DNA from: Ruminobacter sp964520475
Lineage (GTDB): Bacteria; Pseudomonadota; Gammaproteobacteria; Enterobacterales; Succinivibrionaceae
DNA: 37,455 bases
Assembly: GCA_964520475.1 (NCBI GenBank)
Contig: CAZFNS010000014.1
Coordinates: forward strand, 1 to 37,455
Direction of reading: 5' to 3'
Shown here: positions 1-6,412 of the stretch, one piece after another
How the letters are laid out: each line of letters opens with the position of its first letter
Numbering within the stretch: the first letter of the stretch is position 1
Program-made: the position numbers and the translations under genes
Notes under the pieces: model-generated
Databases searched by the model: none
Seen by the model: the letters and a program-made list of their open reading frames with translations, nothing else
Told to the model about the DNA's origin: nothing

Positions 1-895
1 CGCCGGCGTGGTTCTTGTAGGCGCCCACGTAGCCGAAACCGTTGGTGCCCCACTGGAAGACGAAGTGGTTCATCAGCTGGAGGCTGCCGTCGAAAAAGCC
101 GTCGGCGTAACCGTGATCCAGGGTAATCAGCACGCCCGAGTCGGCCTGGTTTACTCTTTTGTTTCCCGGGAAGCCTTTTCTCGTCTGGTCGGTAACGGCG
201 GGGAACGCGTAGATCACGGCGGCGTCCAGGGTGCCGAAGCCGACCGGAATCGCGTTCCAGCGGACGTCCAGTTTGTAGACGTTACGGTTGTACTCGTCTG
301 TGGGATCGACAGGTGTGTCAGTAAAACCGTCGTTGGCCCACTTGATGACGGCGAAGTTCAGGTTGCCGAGCTTGGTGTTGCCGAAGGTAAGGTCGATGTT
401 CTCGATACCCGCGCCATAGCCCGAATCGTTCAGGTAGTAGAAATCCATGATGTGGATGTCTTTTCTCTGGTAGAACCTCTTGCCCGCCCAGATGGAATAC
501 CCGAGATCGGTGTCGTACTTGGAGTAAACCTCGCGGAGCGAAGTGCGCTGGCCGTCCCAGGGGCCTTGACCGCCCACGCCCTGCCAGGAGTCGCCCTGGA
601 GATCCTTATTGCCTTCGGGGGTACCGTAGGCGACCAGGGTGTTAATGGTGAATTTCGAGCCGGCCTTGTTGTAGAGTTCCTGGGACAGGGCAAGCTCGGC
701 GTAGGTGTCGCACTCGTCGCCGAGCCGGCCCACCTTGTGGCCGTCCTTGCCGTTGCCGAGGCAGTAGACCTCGCCGCCGTCGAAGTTAAGCTGCGCGCCC
801 GCTCTGGCGTAGCCGTGGAAGTCGACGGCCGAAGCGGTTACCGTACCCGCGGCAAAAGCAACACCCGCTGCTAACGGAAGCCAATTAATCTTCAT
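1..895 (-). CDS. lamB: Maltoporin (LamB family), copy 1, 3' end outside window
   Basis: Outer-membrane maltodextrin channel of the LamB family. Reading the minus strand from the ATG at 895-893 gives an open frame to the window edge, about 298 codons. The signal peptide spans residues 1-23 with cleavage after ASA, and the mature protein starts VDFHGYARAG, close to the start of mature E. coli LamB. A Cys pair around residues 45-62 matches the LamB loop disulfide. The first 47 residues are identical to copy 2 at 6413; later differences include a shorter loop before residue 115 and a short insertion near residue 185. The SD region (GAAGGGATTATT) is shared with copy 2, but sequence upstream of it is unrelated. 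Codons are G/C-ending, unlike copy 2. No stop or frameshift was seen. No convincing -35/-10 was found. Confidence 0.9.
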   Translation of the reverse strand, partial: MKINWLPLAAGVAFAAGTVTASAVDFHGYARAGAQLNFDGGEVYCLGNGKDGHKVGRLGDECDTYAELALSQELYNKAGSKFTINTLVAYGTPEGNKDLQGDSWQGVGGQGPWDGQRTSLREVYSKYDTDLGYSIWAGKRFYQRKDIHIMDFYYLNDSGYGAGIENIDLTFGNTKLGNLNFAVIKWANDGFTDTPVDPTDEYNRNVYKLDVRWNAIPVGFGTLDAAVIYAFPAVTDQTRKGFPGNKRVNQADSGVLITLDHGYADGFFDGSLQLMNHFVFQWGTNGFGYVGAYKNHAG

Positions 896-1039
896 ATAAT
901 AATCCCTTCTTATCCAAAGAAATATTATTCGGGAGATATTTTTGGCGCGCGGAACTCCGCCGCGCGGGGAAAACGCCGATAAAGACGGGGCGGGATTGTC
1001 CCGAAGCCGCGGACGGAAACGAAGAGAAGAAGGGAACGG

Positions 1040-1057
1040 TAAAGATAAAGATAAAGA
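1040..1057. repeat. Three tandem TAAAGA hexamers
   Basis: This is a perfect hexanucleotide repeat with three full units inside a homopurine tract in the lpxL-lamB intergenic region. Such repeats can change length by slippage. Any effect on lamB expression is inference. Confidence 0.7.
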
Positions 1058-1143
1058 TAGGGATAAGAAAAGATAGATAAAAAGGAGAGACAGGAAGAAA
1101 GAAGTAAAGGAGGAAATGAAGGAAACGAAGGAAACGAAGAAGC

Positions 1144-1173
1144 GGGCCGGTTTATCCTTCGCGCTGCCGGCCC
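1144..1173 (-). terminator. Possible terminator hairpin after lpxL
   Basis: Inverted repeat GGGCCGG (1144-1150) / CCGGCCC (1167-1173), followed on the minus strand by a CTTCTTCGTTTCC pyrimidine run rather than a clean T-run. The loop is long (16 bases). The assignment is weak. Confidence 0.3.
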
Positions 1174-1186
1174 GGCGTTCCGGGCG

Positions 1187-2194
1187 TCAGATGCCGTGAT
1201 ACCTTTCCGAGCCGTCCGGGGTGGTTTTGAAGCGGCGGTGCAGCCACATGTACTGGGGCAGGGCCTCGCTTATCATCGCCTCGATCACTTTGTTGCAGGC
1301 CGTCGCGTCCGCGACGTCGTCGCCGGTCGGGAAATTCTCGAGCGGATCTTTGACCGCCAGCCGGTAGCCCTTGAATTTGGGCAGGCGGATGGTGTAGGAG
1401 GGCTGCACGACGGTGTTCCTCACCTTGGCGAAGCCCGCCGTTCCCGTCACCGTTCCCGCGTCCTTCACCGCGAAGAAGGGGGCGAACACGTGCGGCAGCT
1501 TTTTGCCGTAATCCTGATCCGGGGCGTACCAGATCGGCAGGCCCTTCAGCAGCGCCTTGACCACGGGTCTGACCTCCTTGCGGTCGACCAGGTAAAGGTT
1601 GGATCTGATCCGCCCCTTCACCTGCATGTACTCCATCACCGGGTTGTCGTTGGGACGGTACACGCCCACGCCCCTTTTGATGTTGGTGCCGTATATCCGG
1701 GCCATCAGCTCCAGGGTCACGAAATGGCAGGTGAGCACCACGATGCCCTTGCCGGATTCGGCCAGCTCCCGGGCTTTCTTAAGTTCGGTCTCGTCGATGT
1801 GCACGAGCTTTTTCATGCGCCATTCCGGCCAGTACCACGCCATGGCGGTCTCGAATATCCCCATGCCGCAGTTGGCGAAATGCTCGTTGGTCAGCCTCCG
1901 GATCTCGTCGTCGCCCATATCCGGGAAAGCCAGGCGGAAATTCTGTTCGGTGATGCGTTTCCGGCGGGGCTGGATGTACATGGCCAGGCGGCCGAGCATC
2001 CGGCCGAGGATCATGAAGACGGGATAGGGGAGGAGAACGAACAGCCGCATCACGAAGGACAAAAGCCACAGCGGCCAGTACCTGGGCTTGAGCATCTCCG
2101 CCGTGACGTGGGGATCGGTCTGGGCCTTGGAGTGGTAGACCTCCTTTTTCTCCGGGGTCGCCCCGTTCGCTTTGCCGTTGTTGTTGTCGGTCAT
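1187..2194 (-). CDS. lpxL: Lipid A lauroyl/myristoyl acyltransferase (LpxL/LpxM family)
   Basis: It transfers a secondary acyl chain to Kdo2-lipid IVA at the inner membrane during lipid A synthesis. The protein has 335 residues, with one membrane segment near 42-62 and the family's HX4E catalytic motif as H157-FVTL-E162. The C-terminus ends in the WLHRRFK-type motif typical of LpxL. The start is the ATG at 2194-2192: it overlaps the stop of the upstream glycosyltransferase as ATGA, has a GGCGGGA-like SD, and the open frame further upstream is an Arg-rich shadow of that gene. The N-terminal 30 residues are polar and longer than usual. It is the last gene of a three-gene envelope operon. The sequence does not decide between LpxL and LpxM. 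Confidence 0.9.
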   Translation of the reverse strand: MTDNNNGKANGATPEKKEVYHSKAQTDPHVTAEMLKPRYWPLWLLSFVMRLFVLLPYPVFMILGRMLGRLAMYIQPRRKRITEQNFRLAFPDMGDDEIRRLTNEHFANCGMGIFETAMAWYWPEWRMKKLVHIDETELKKARELAESGKGIVVLTCHFVTLELMARIYGTNIKRGVGVYRPNDNPVMEYMQVKGRIRSNLYLVDRKEVRPVVKALLKGLPIWYAPDQDYGKKLPHVFAPFFAVKDAGTVTGTAGFAKVRNTVVQPSYTIRLPKFKGYRLAVKDPLENFPTGDDVADATACNKVIEAMISEALPQYMWLHRRFKTTPDGSERYHGI

Positions 2195-3417
2195 TTGTTT
2201 CCCGCCGTCCTGCCGGTAATTTCGTTGTAAAGCTTCGCGTAGCGCGCGGCGCCGGTTTCGGGCCGGAATTTTACGAGACTCGCCCGGGCGTTTTCCGCTA
2301 TTTTCCTCGCCAATTGAGGATCGCCGAGCAGCGTCCCGATCGCCCGGCGGAGATCTTCGCTGTCCCCGTTCGCGAACAGGAGGCCCGTGTCGCGGTCGCG
2401 GACGATCTCGGGGATCCCGCCGACGTTCGAGGCGATCACGGGCACGCCGTGGTCCATCACGTCGAGGAGAACCGATCCCAGGCCTTCGGTCCGCGAGGGG
2501 AACACGAAGAAGTCCATGGCGTCGATGTAGTCGGAGACGTTCTTTTTGAACCCGAGCCATTTCACCTGCGGGAGATCCGCGGTGAGTTGTCTGAATTCGG
2601 CCTCGTCGGCCCCGGCGCCCAGAAAAATAAACACGGCGTCCGGGTATTCCTTAACCAGTTTCCGGATGGCCCCGATGAACACTTTCTGGCCCTTGTGCAC
2701 GTCCACCAGGGCCCCGATGTGGCCGAAGACGGGACCGCCCTTCAGTTCGGCCCGGATCCGCGCCGTCTCGGCGGGATCCCCCGGCTCGCCGCAGAAAACG
2801 TCCCAGACGACGGGCAGCCGGCCACTCAGGTTGAGGCTCGCCCCGAAGCTTCTTATGACGCTTTCACGGATCGCCCCGGACACGGAGACGACGAACGCGG
2901 CCATGCCGAAGCTGTAGCGGTTGAAGGCCGTGTTTTTTACGGACTGCGGAACCCGGCGCGTGATGACGTAGGGGGTCTTGTACAGGAAATGGTGGACGGC
3001 GGCGAAATGCACCGCCTTCGCCTCGTGCGCCTGGATCACGTCCGCGCGCGTGCCGAGGATCCGGTGGCCGCACAGCTCGTTTTTAACCTCGATGACGGTG
3101 AGGTTGGGGACGTCCCAGACGTAGGCCGGGATCTCGCTGTTCCGGCGGCACACCAGGAACTGGCGCAGCTCCGGATTGATCCGATACAGGTACCTGACGA
3201 GCAGGATCGTCTGTCTCTCCCCGCCCCGGAAGCCCCGGGCGAGATTGACGTGGCAGACGGATTTGAAGTCGCAGCGGGGCTTTTCCGGCAGGGAGGCGAG
3301 GCACTCCCGCGCCGCTTCCCTTTCCTCCTCCGAGCCGCCGTTGGTTTCGAAGATGCGTTTCCCCGTGCGCGTCACGTTGGCCGGCAGGCCCGCCGCGCCG
3401 TCGCTGCTTTGTGTCAT
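2191..3417 (-). CDS. Glycosyltransferase family 4 protein (LPS/surface glycan)
   Basis: Retaining GT-B glycosyltransferase of 408 residues. The N-terminal acceptor domain begins with HVNLARGFRGGERQ (56-69). The C-terminal donor-binding domain has GHIGALVDVHKGQ (232-244), an EX7D variant of the EX7E motif (E311 to D319) and the usual NVGGIPEIV segment after it. There are no membrane segments, so it probably works at the cytoplasmic face of the inner membrane on LPS core or a similar glycan. It overlaps both neighbours by ATGA (2191-2194 and 3414-3417), showing tight translational coupling with the GT2 gene upstream and lpxL downstream. Donor and acceptor sugars cannot be read from sequence. 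The first 45 residues are unusually polar and may be dispensable. Confidence 0.85.
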   Translation of the reverse strand: MTQSSDGAAGLPANVTRTGKRIFETNGGSEEEREAARECLASLPEKPRCDFKSVCHVNLARGFRGGERQTILLVRYLYRINPELRQFLVCRRNSEIPAYVWDVPNLTVIEVKNELCGHRILGTRADVIQAHEAKAVHFAAVHHFLYKTPYVITRRVPQSVKNTAFNRYSFGMAAFVVSVSGAIRESVIRSFGASLNLSGRLPVVWDVFCGEPGDPAETARIRAELKGGPVFGHIGALVDVHKGQKVFIGAIRKLVKEYPDAVFIFLGAGADEAEFRQLTADLPQVKWLGFKKNVSDYIDAMDFFVFPSRTEGLGSVLLDVMDHGVPVIASNVGGIPEIVRDRDTGLLFANGDSEDLRRAIGTLLGDPQLARKIAENARASLVKFRPETGAARYAKLYNEITGRTAGNK

Positions 3418-4208
3418 GAGTGTGCTCCGTCGGTTTTGTTATGGGCGTCCCGCATGGCCAGCTGGTACAGGATGAGATACTTGTTGAAAGTATAGCATGC
3501 CGTGCTCGCGGAAATGAAAAATCCGATCCTGCCGTCGAGGAATCCGCCCTGCAGGCAGTACGTGCGGAAAAAGGAATAGCCGGCCTTCAGAAAGGGGGTC
3601 GCCGCCAGGCATCCCCGGCCGGTTTTGGCGTAGCGGGCCGCGGCCCATTCGTCGCAGTACTTGATCTGCTTTTCGAACATCGCCCGGCAGGTCCGGTAGG
3701 TGTAGTGCAGCATGCCGTTCCGGGCGTTCACCACCGCGCTGTCGGGCCTGAGGATAAGCTTTTCGTGCACCGCGCTGTCGTTGTACCCCGTGTGGGCGCG
3801 ATTGTGGACGCGCAGAACCCGGTCCGGGTAATAGCCGCAGTGCTTTACCCTGATGCCGAAGACGTGGTTGAGCCGCGGAATGCTCAGGATTTCGTTGGGG
3901 GACGCTTTGGCGACGAATTCCCTGATCTCGGCGGCGAGCTCCGGGGTCAGCCTCTCGTCGGCGTCGAGCCACAGGCACCAGTCCGTCCGGGCGTATCCCT
4001 GCAGCTTCTGCCGCTGTCTGCCGAATCCCTCCCAGTTCCCGTCGCGGATCACCCGGGCGCCCAGCTTTTCGGCGAATTCCGCGGTGCCGTCGGCGCTGCC
4101 TCCGTCGAGCACGATGATCTCGCCGGCGACCTCCCGCAGCGACTCCACGCAGTCCGCGATGTTGGAACTCTCGTTTTTGGCGATGATGAGCGCCGTCAGT
4201 GTGTCCAT
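3414..4208 (-). CDS. Glycosyltransferase family 2, LPS core WaaE/KdtX type
   Basis: Inverting GT-A glycosyltransferase of 264 residues. The N-terminal LIIAKNESSNI motif, VLDGGSADGT (33-42), the D82-A-D84 metal/nucleotide motif in WLDADE and the NWEGFGRQRQ segment are typical of the WaaE/KdtX/LgtF group, which adds beta-glucose to the inner-core heptose of LPS. Start ATG 4208-4206 has a strong GAGGGG SD. It is the first gene of the operon GT2-GT4-lpxL. The specific sugar transferred is inference from family resemblance. A downstream lipid A acyltransferase supports a role in LPS assembly. Confidence 0.85.
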   Translation of the reverse strand: MDTLTALIIAKNESSNIADCVESLREVAGEIIVLDGGSADGTAEFAEKLGARVIRDGNWEGFGRQRQKLQGYARTDWCLWLDADERLTPELAAEIREFVAKASPNEILSIPRLNHVFGIRVKHCGYYPDRVLRVHNRAHTGYNDSAVHEKLILRPDSAVVNARNGMLHYTYRTCRAMFEKQIKYCDEWAAARYAKTGRGCLAATPFLKAGYSFFRTYCLQGGFLDGRIGFFISASTACYTFNKYLILYQLAMRDAHNKTDGAHS

Positions 4209-4258
4209 GATCCCCTCTGCCGTTCCCGGCCACGGTTAAAACGCGATATCTTCCTTTT

Positions 4259-4264
4259 ATTATA
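4259..4264 (-). promoter_or_regulatory. -10 element of the GT2-GT4-lpxL operon
   Basis: A perfect TATAAT on the minus strand (ATTATA on +) about 50 bases before the GT2 start, in the divergent region shared with the DnaC-like gene. No good -35 lies 16-18 bases upstream, so it may need an activator. Confidence 0.45.
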
Positions 4265-4370
4265 TACTTTTTGCGCCGCGGGGCGCGCGGGGCCGGATCA
4301 CGGCCCGCGGACCCGGAACGGGATCCGCGGGAACGCGTTCCCGGTTCCCCGGGCGCGCGGGAGGGCGATG

Positions 4371-4379
4371 TGATATACT
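4371..4379 (+). promoter_or_regulatory. Extended -10 promoter of the dnaC-like/ruvX operon
   Basis: TGA followed directly by TATACT gives an extended -10 (TGn plus 5/6 match). Transcription would begin near 4386, about 45 bases before the ATG at 4430. Confidence 0.5.
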
Positions 4380-4429
4380 GAAAACGGTGTCCCGGGCCGC
4401 GCGCCCGGAGACGGGCGGAGGAGACTTGT

Positions 4430-5329
4430 ATGGCTGACGCGAAAGAACAACTGTTTAACCGGATATTCGAGCTGGTGTCCGACACCCTTCTCGGCAAAAA
4501 AGTCGACAAGCGGAGACTCGACGAGATCACCCGGGAAGTCGAGGCGGCCACCGGATCCAGAATCCCGTCCTACGAGGACATCCAGAAAATCTACAGCGAC
4601 AACGCCCTTAAGGAGCTCCGCGAGCTGCAGGACCGGGAGCGCCGGAAGAGGATCGAGTACCTGACCAGGAACTGCGAGATAAACCAGTACTGGGAATACC
4701 GGAACATGGATCTGACGTTCAGCCCGGAGTACCGGAGCCACGTCGAGTTCTCCAGGACCTGGTGCGACAGATTCGAGCTTTACGAGCAGGGGTTCAGGGA
4801 CACCGCAACCGGGGCCCTGTACACGGGCGGCTCGCTGGTGTGGATCTACGGCGGCTACGGGGTGGGAAAGTCCATGCTCGCCGGCAGCATGGCCCACGAG
4901 ATCATGAGACGCTACCTGGTGGAATTCATCTTCATGCAGTGGGACTCGATCAACGCGCGGCTCCAGTCCCTGAGCTCTTACGAAACCGCGAAGGAATACA
5001 ACGATTTCGCGCAGAGCCTGCAGACCAACCGGCTCCTCGTCATCGACGAGGTGGCGATAGGCGAGAGAAAGCTGACCGAGACCCAGAGCATCAGGCTCGG
5101 CGAGCTGCTGCGGTGGAGAAAAAACAACAAGCTCAACACCGTCATGATTTCCAACGCGGCGCCGGAAAAACTGTACGATCTGGCGGGCAAATTCTGCTAC
5201 GAGTCGATCAAGAACTACAGCCCCGTGATCCCGCTGCGCCTGGCCGGGCCCAACCGGCGCACGGGCTACATCGGCGGTTTCAACGACGCCGCGCGCGAAG
5301 TGTCCGTCACGCCGCTCGGCCGCGGCTGA
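4430..5329 (+). CDS. DnaC-like AAA+ ATPase (putative helicase loader)
   Basis: 299-residue protein with an N-terminal charged helical region (1-90) and a C-terminal AAA+ core. Walker A is GGYGVGKSM (141-149), Walker B is LLVIDE (202-207), and a sensor-1-like ISNAAP segment follows. This layout matches DnaC/DnaI/IstB-type ATPases, which load the replicative helicase or remodel protein-DNA complexes. The Arg-rich DnaC C-terminal motif is replaced by IPLRLAGPNRR. SD GGAGGAGA precedes the ATG. RuvX starts 10 bases after its stop, so the two are probably one transcript. Most gammaproteobacteria outside Enterobacterales use DciA instead of DnaC, so this may be a domesticated phage or element loader. 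The fold is certain; the function is inferred. Confidence 0.75.
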   Translation: MADAKEQLFNRIFELVSDTLLGKKVDKRRLDEITREVEAATGSRIPSYEDIQKIYSDNALKELRELQDRERRKRIEYLTRNCEINQYWEYRNMDLTFSPEYRSHVEFSRTWCDRFELYEQGFRDTATGALYTGGSLVWIYGGYGVGKSMLAGSMAHEIMRRYLVEFIFMQWDSINARLQSLSSYETAKEYNDFAQSLQTNRLLVIDEVAIGERKLTETQSIRLGELLRWRKNNKLNTVMISNAAPEKLYDLAGKFCYESIKNYSPVIPLRLAGPNRRTGYIGGFNDAAREVSVTPLGRG

Positions 5330-5339
5330 AGGCGGCGCC

Positions 5340-5783
5340 ATGAACGGGAAAAAGCGGGGATCGGGCACGGTCCTGGCGTTCGATTTCGGGACTTCGAGCA
5401 TCGGCGTGGCCGTGGGGAGCGAACTGACGGGGACCGCGAGCATGCTCCCGGCGCTTAAGGCCAGGGACGGCATACCGGCGCCGGAGGGCCTCGGGAAGCT
5501 CCTCGCCGAGTGGGAGCCCGATCTGATCGTGGTGGGGCTGCCCCTGAACATGGACGGCACTTACCAGGAAGTGACCTTCAGGGCGAAAAAATTCGGCAAC
5601 CGCCTCGCCGCCCAATCCGGGCTCCGGGTCGTTTTCAAAGACGAGCGGCTGACCACCAAGTCGGCCCGCGAGTACCTTTACGGCAGCCGGGGTTCCCGGG
5701 GACTCACCAAAGGCAACGTCGACTCGGCGTCGGCCGTCCTGATACTCGAAAGCTTCTTCGAGGAGAACCGGCTCCGGGACTGA
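5340..5783 (+). CDS. ruvX: RuvX/YqgF RNase H-fold nuclease
   Basis: 147-residue YqgF-family protein, linked to Holliday junction resolution and, in E. coli, to pre-16S rRNA 5' end processing. The three acidic positions of the RNase H-like site are visible: AFDFGTSSIGVAVG near the N-terminus, FKDERLTT in the middle and GNVDSASAVLIL near the C-terminus. Length fits the family (about 138-150). In E. coli this gene follows yqgE. Here it follows a DnaC-like ATPase with a 10-base gap. No terminator was seen directly after it. Confidence 0.92.
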   Translation: MNGKKRGSGTVLAFDFGTSSIGVAVGSELTGTASMLPALKARDGIPAPEGLGKLLAEWEPDLIVVGLPLNMDGTYQEVTFRAKKFGNRLAAQSGLRVVFKDERLTTKSAREYLYGSRGSRGLTKGNVDSASAVLILESFFEENRLRD

Positions 5784-6043
5784 CCGTTTCGGGCGGCCGC
5801 GAAGCCGGGCGCGCGGCCCGCGCGCGAATCGCGTATAAAGAAGGAAGGAAAAGTTCCGGCGGGGCGTCCGGGAACGCCGCCGGACGGGGAAACGCCCTCC
5901 GGAAGCCCGCAAAAATTTCCCGCGGCGCGGCGGACGGTTCGGAAACCGGACGAAAAATGTGCTCGAGAGCAAATTTCGGGGACAAAAAAGCGCGGAAAAA
6001 AGGCGTAAAAGGCCAAAAACCGTTACCTGTATATTACAAATAT

Positions 6044-6059
6044 TGAGATATATATCACA
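6044..6059. promoter_or_regulatory. CRP-like site, distal
   Basis: TGAGA-N6-TCACA matches the CRP consensus TGTGA-N6-TCACA at 9 of 10 half-site positions. It lies about 270 bases upstream of the best lamB transcription start, far for direct activation. It may serve one of the upstream TATAAT elements. Confidence 0.45.
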
Positions 6060-6240
6060 AAAATAATTATTTGCCAAATTCGTTTCCGGAGCGCGAAAAC
6101 GTTTTAGCGGCGCGAATATACATTTATGTATAACAGTATAATCGCCCGCAAAAAGGCGAATCGGGAAAAATATGCGGGATATAATATCGGATTTTCACAA
6201 AATAACGGAATATAATACTGTTTAGACAAATTCAAAAAAG

Positions 6241-6260
6241 TTTCACGGATAAGCGTGAAA
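6241..6260. promoter_or_regulatory. Perfect inverted repeat, possible operator
   Basis: TTTCACG (6241-6247) and CGTGAAA (6254-6260) are exact reverse complements separated by six bases. They sit just upstream of the proximal CRP-like site. No T-run follows, so it is more like a protein-binding dyad than a terminator. The regulator is unknown. Confidence 0.45.
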
Positions 6261-6270
6261 ATTGAATTTA

Positions 6271-6314
6271 TGTGACATTGATCAATTCCATTTTTGTTGC
6301 TCGGTAAGTATAAT
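6271..6314 (+). promoter_or_regulatory. lamB copy 2 promoter with class II CRP-like site
   Basis: A perfect -10 TATAAT (6309-6314) has a poor -35 (TTCCAT, 6286-6291, 17-base spacer). A CRP-like dyad TGTGA-N6-TCAAT (6271-6286) is centred at 6278.5, that is at about -41.5 if transcription starts at 6320. This is the geometry of class II CRP-activated promoters, where the activator replaces the -35. One half-site is perfect and the other matches three of five positions. CRP control of a maltoporin agrees with known mal regulation. No MalT box was recognised. Confidence 0.55.
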
Positions 6315-6323
6315 GTACCTAAT

Positions 6324-6364
6324 CGATTTGCGCGCCGGGCGTCTATCCCGATTGCGGCAAATCG
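6324..6364 (+). ncRNA. Hairpin in the lamB copy 2 5' leader
   Basis: CGATTTGC (6324-6331) pairs with GCAAATCG (6357-6364) and encloses a smaller CGGG/CCCG stem (6336-6339/6347-6350). It would form at the very 5' end of the predicted mRNA and could protect it from decay. After it comes a single-stranded AU-rich stretch with four TTTAA motifs (6368-6394), then the SD. Confidence 0.4.
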
Positions 6365-6412
6365 GAGTTTAACGTTTAATAACTTTAACTTTAATGATAA
6401 GAAGGGATTATT

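Larger units (their letters stand above)
896..1186. other. Intergenic region with purine-rich tract upstream of lamB copy 1
   Basis: No gene is visible. A tract at 1021-1142 has 109 purines in 122 bases on the + strand, counted by hand. It includes three tandem TAAAGA hexamers (1040-1057) and a repeated GAAGGAAAC nonamer near 1118-1135. In the sense direction of lamB this is a pyrimidine-rich stretch. An inverted repeat (946-952/960-966) lies about 55 bases before the start codon. It has no T-run on the lamB strand, so it is not a terminator there. Confidence 0.6.
5784..6412. other. 629-base intergenic region, GC-rich then AT-rich, upstream of lamB copy 2
   Basis: No gene is supported here. 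5784-5990 is GC-rich without recognisable signals. From about 6000 the sequence becomes strongly AT-rich and carries four perfect TATAAT hexamers (starting at 6137, 6180, 6211 and 6309), two CRP-like dyads, a separate perfect inverted repeat TTTCACG/CGTGAAA (6241-6247/6254-6260) and a structured leader. Confidence 0.7.

Noticed and set aside
8..874. Long + strand open frame opposite the first maltoporin
   Set aside because: It is the antisense shadow of lamB copy 1. The minus frame has signal peptide, LamB motifs and SD; the + frame has no family resemblance.
946..966. GC hairpin before lamB copy 1 as a terminator
   Set aside because: On the lamB strand it is followed by A residues, not T. 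It may be a leader stem but not an intrinsic terminator.
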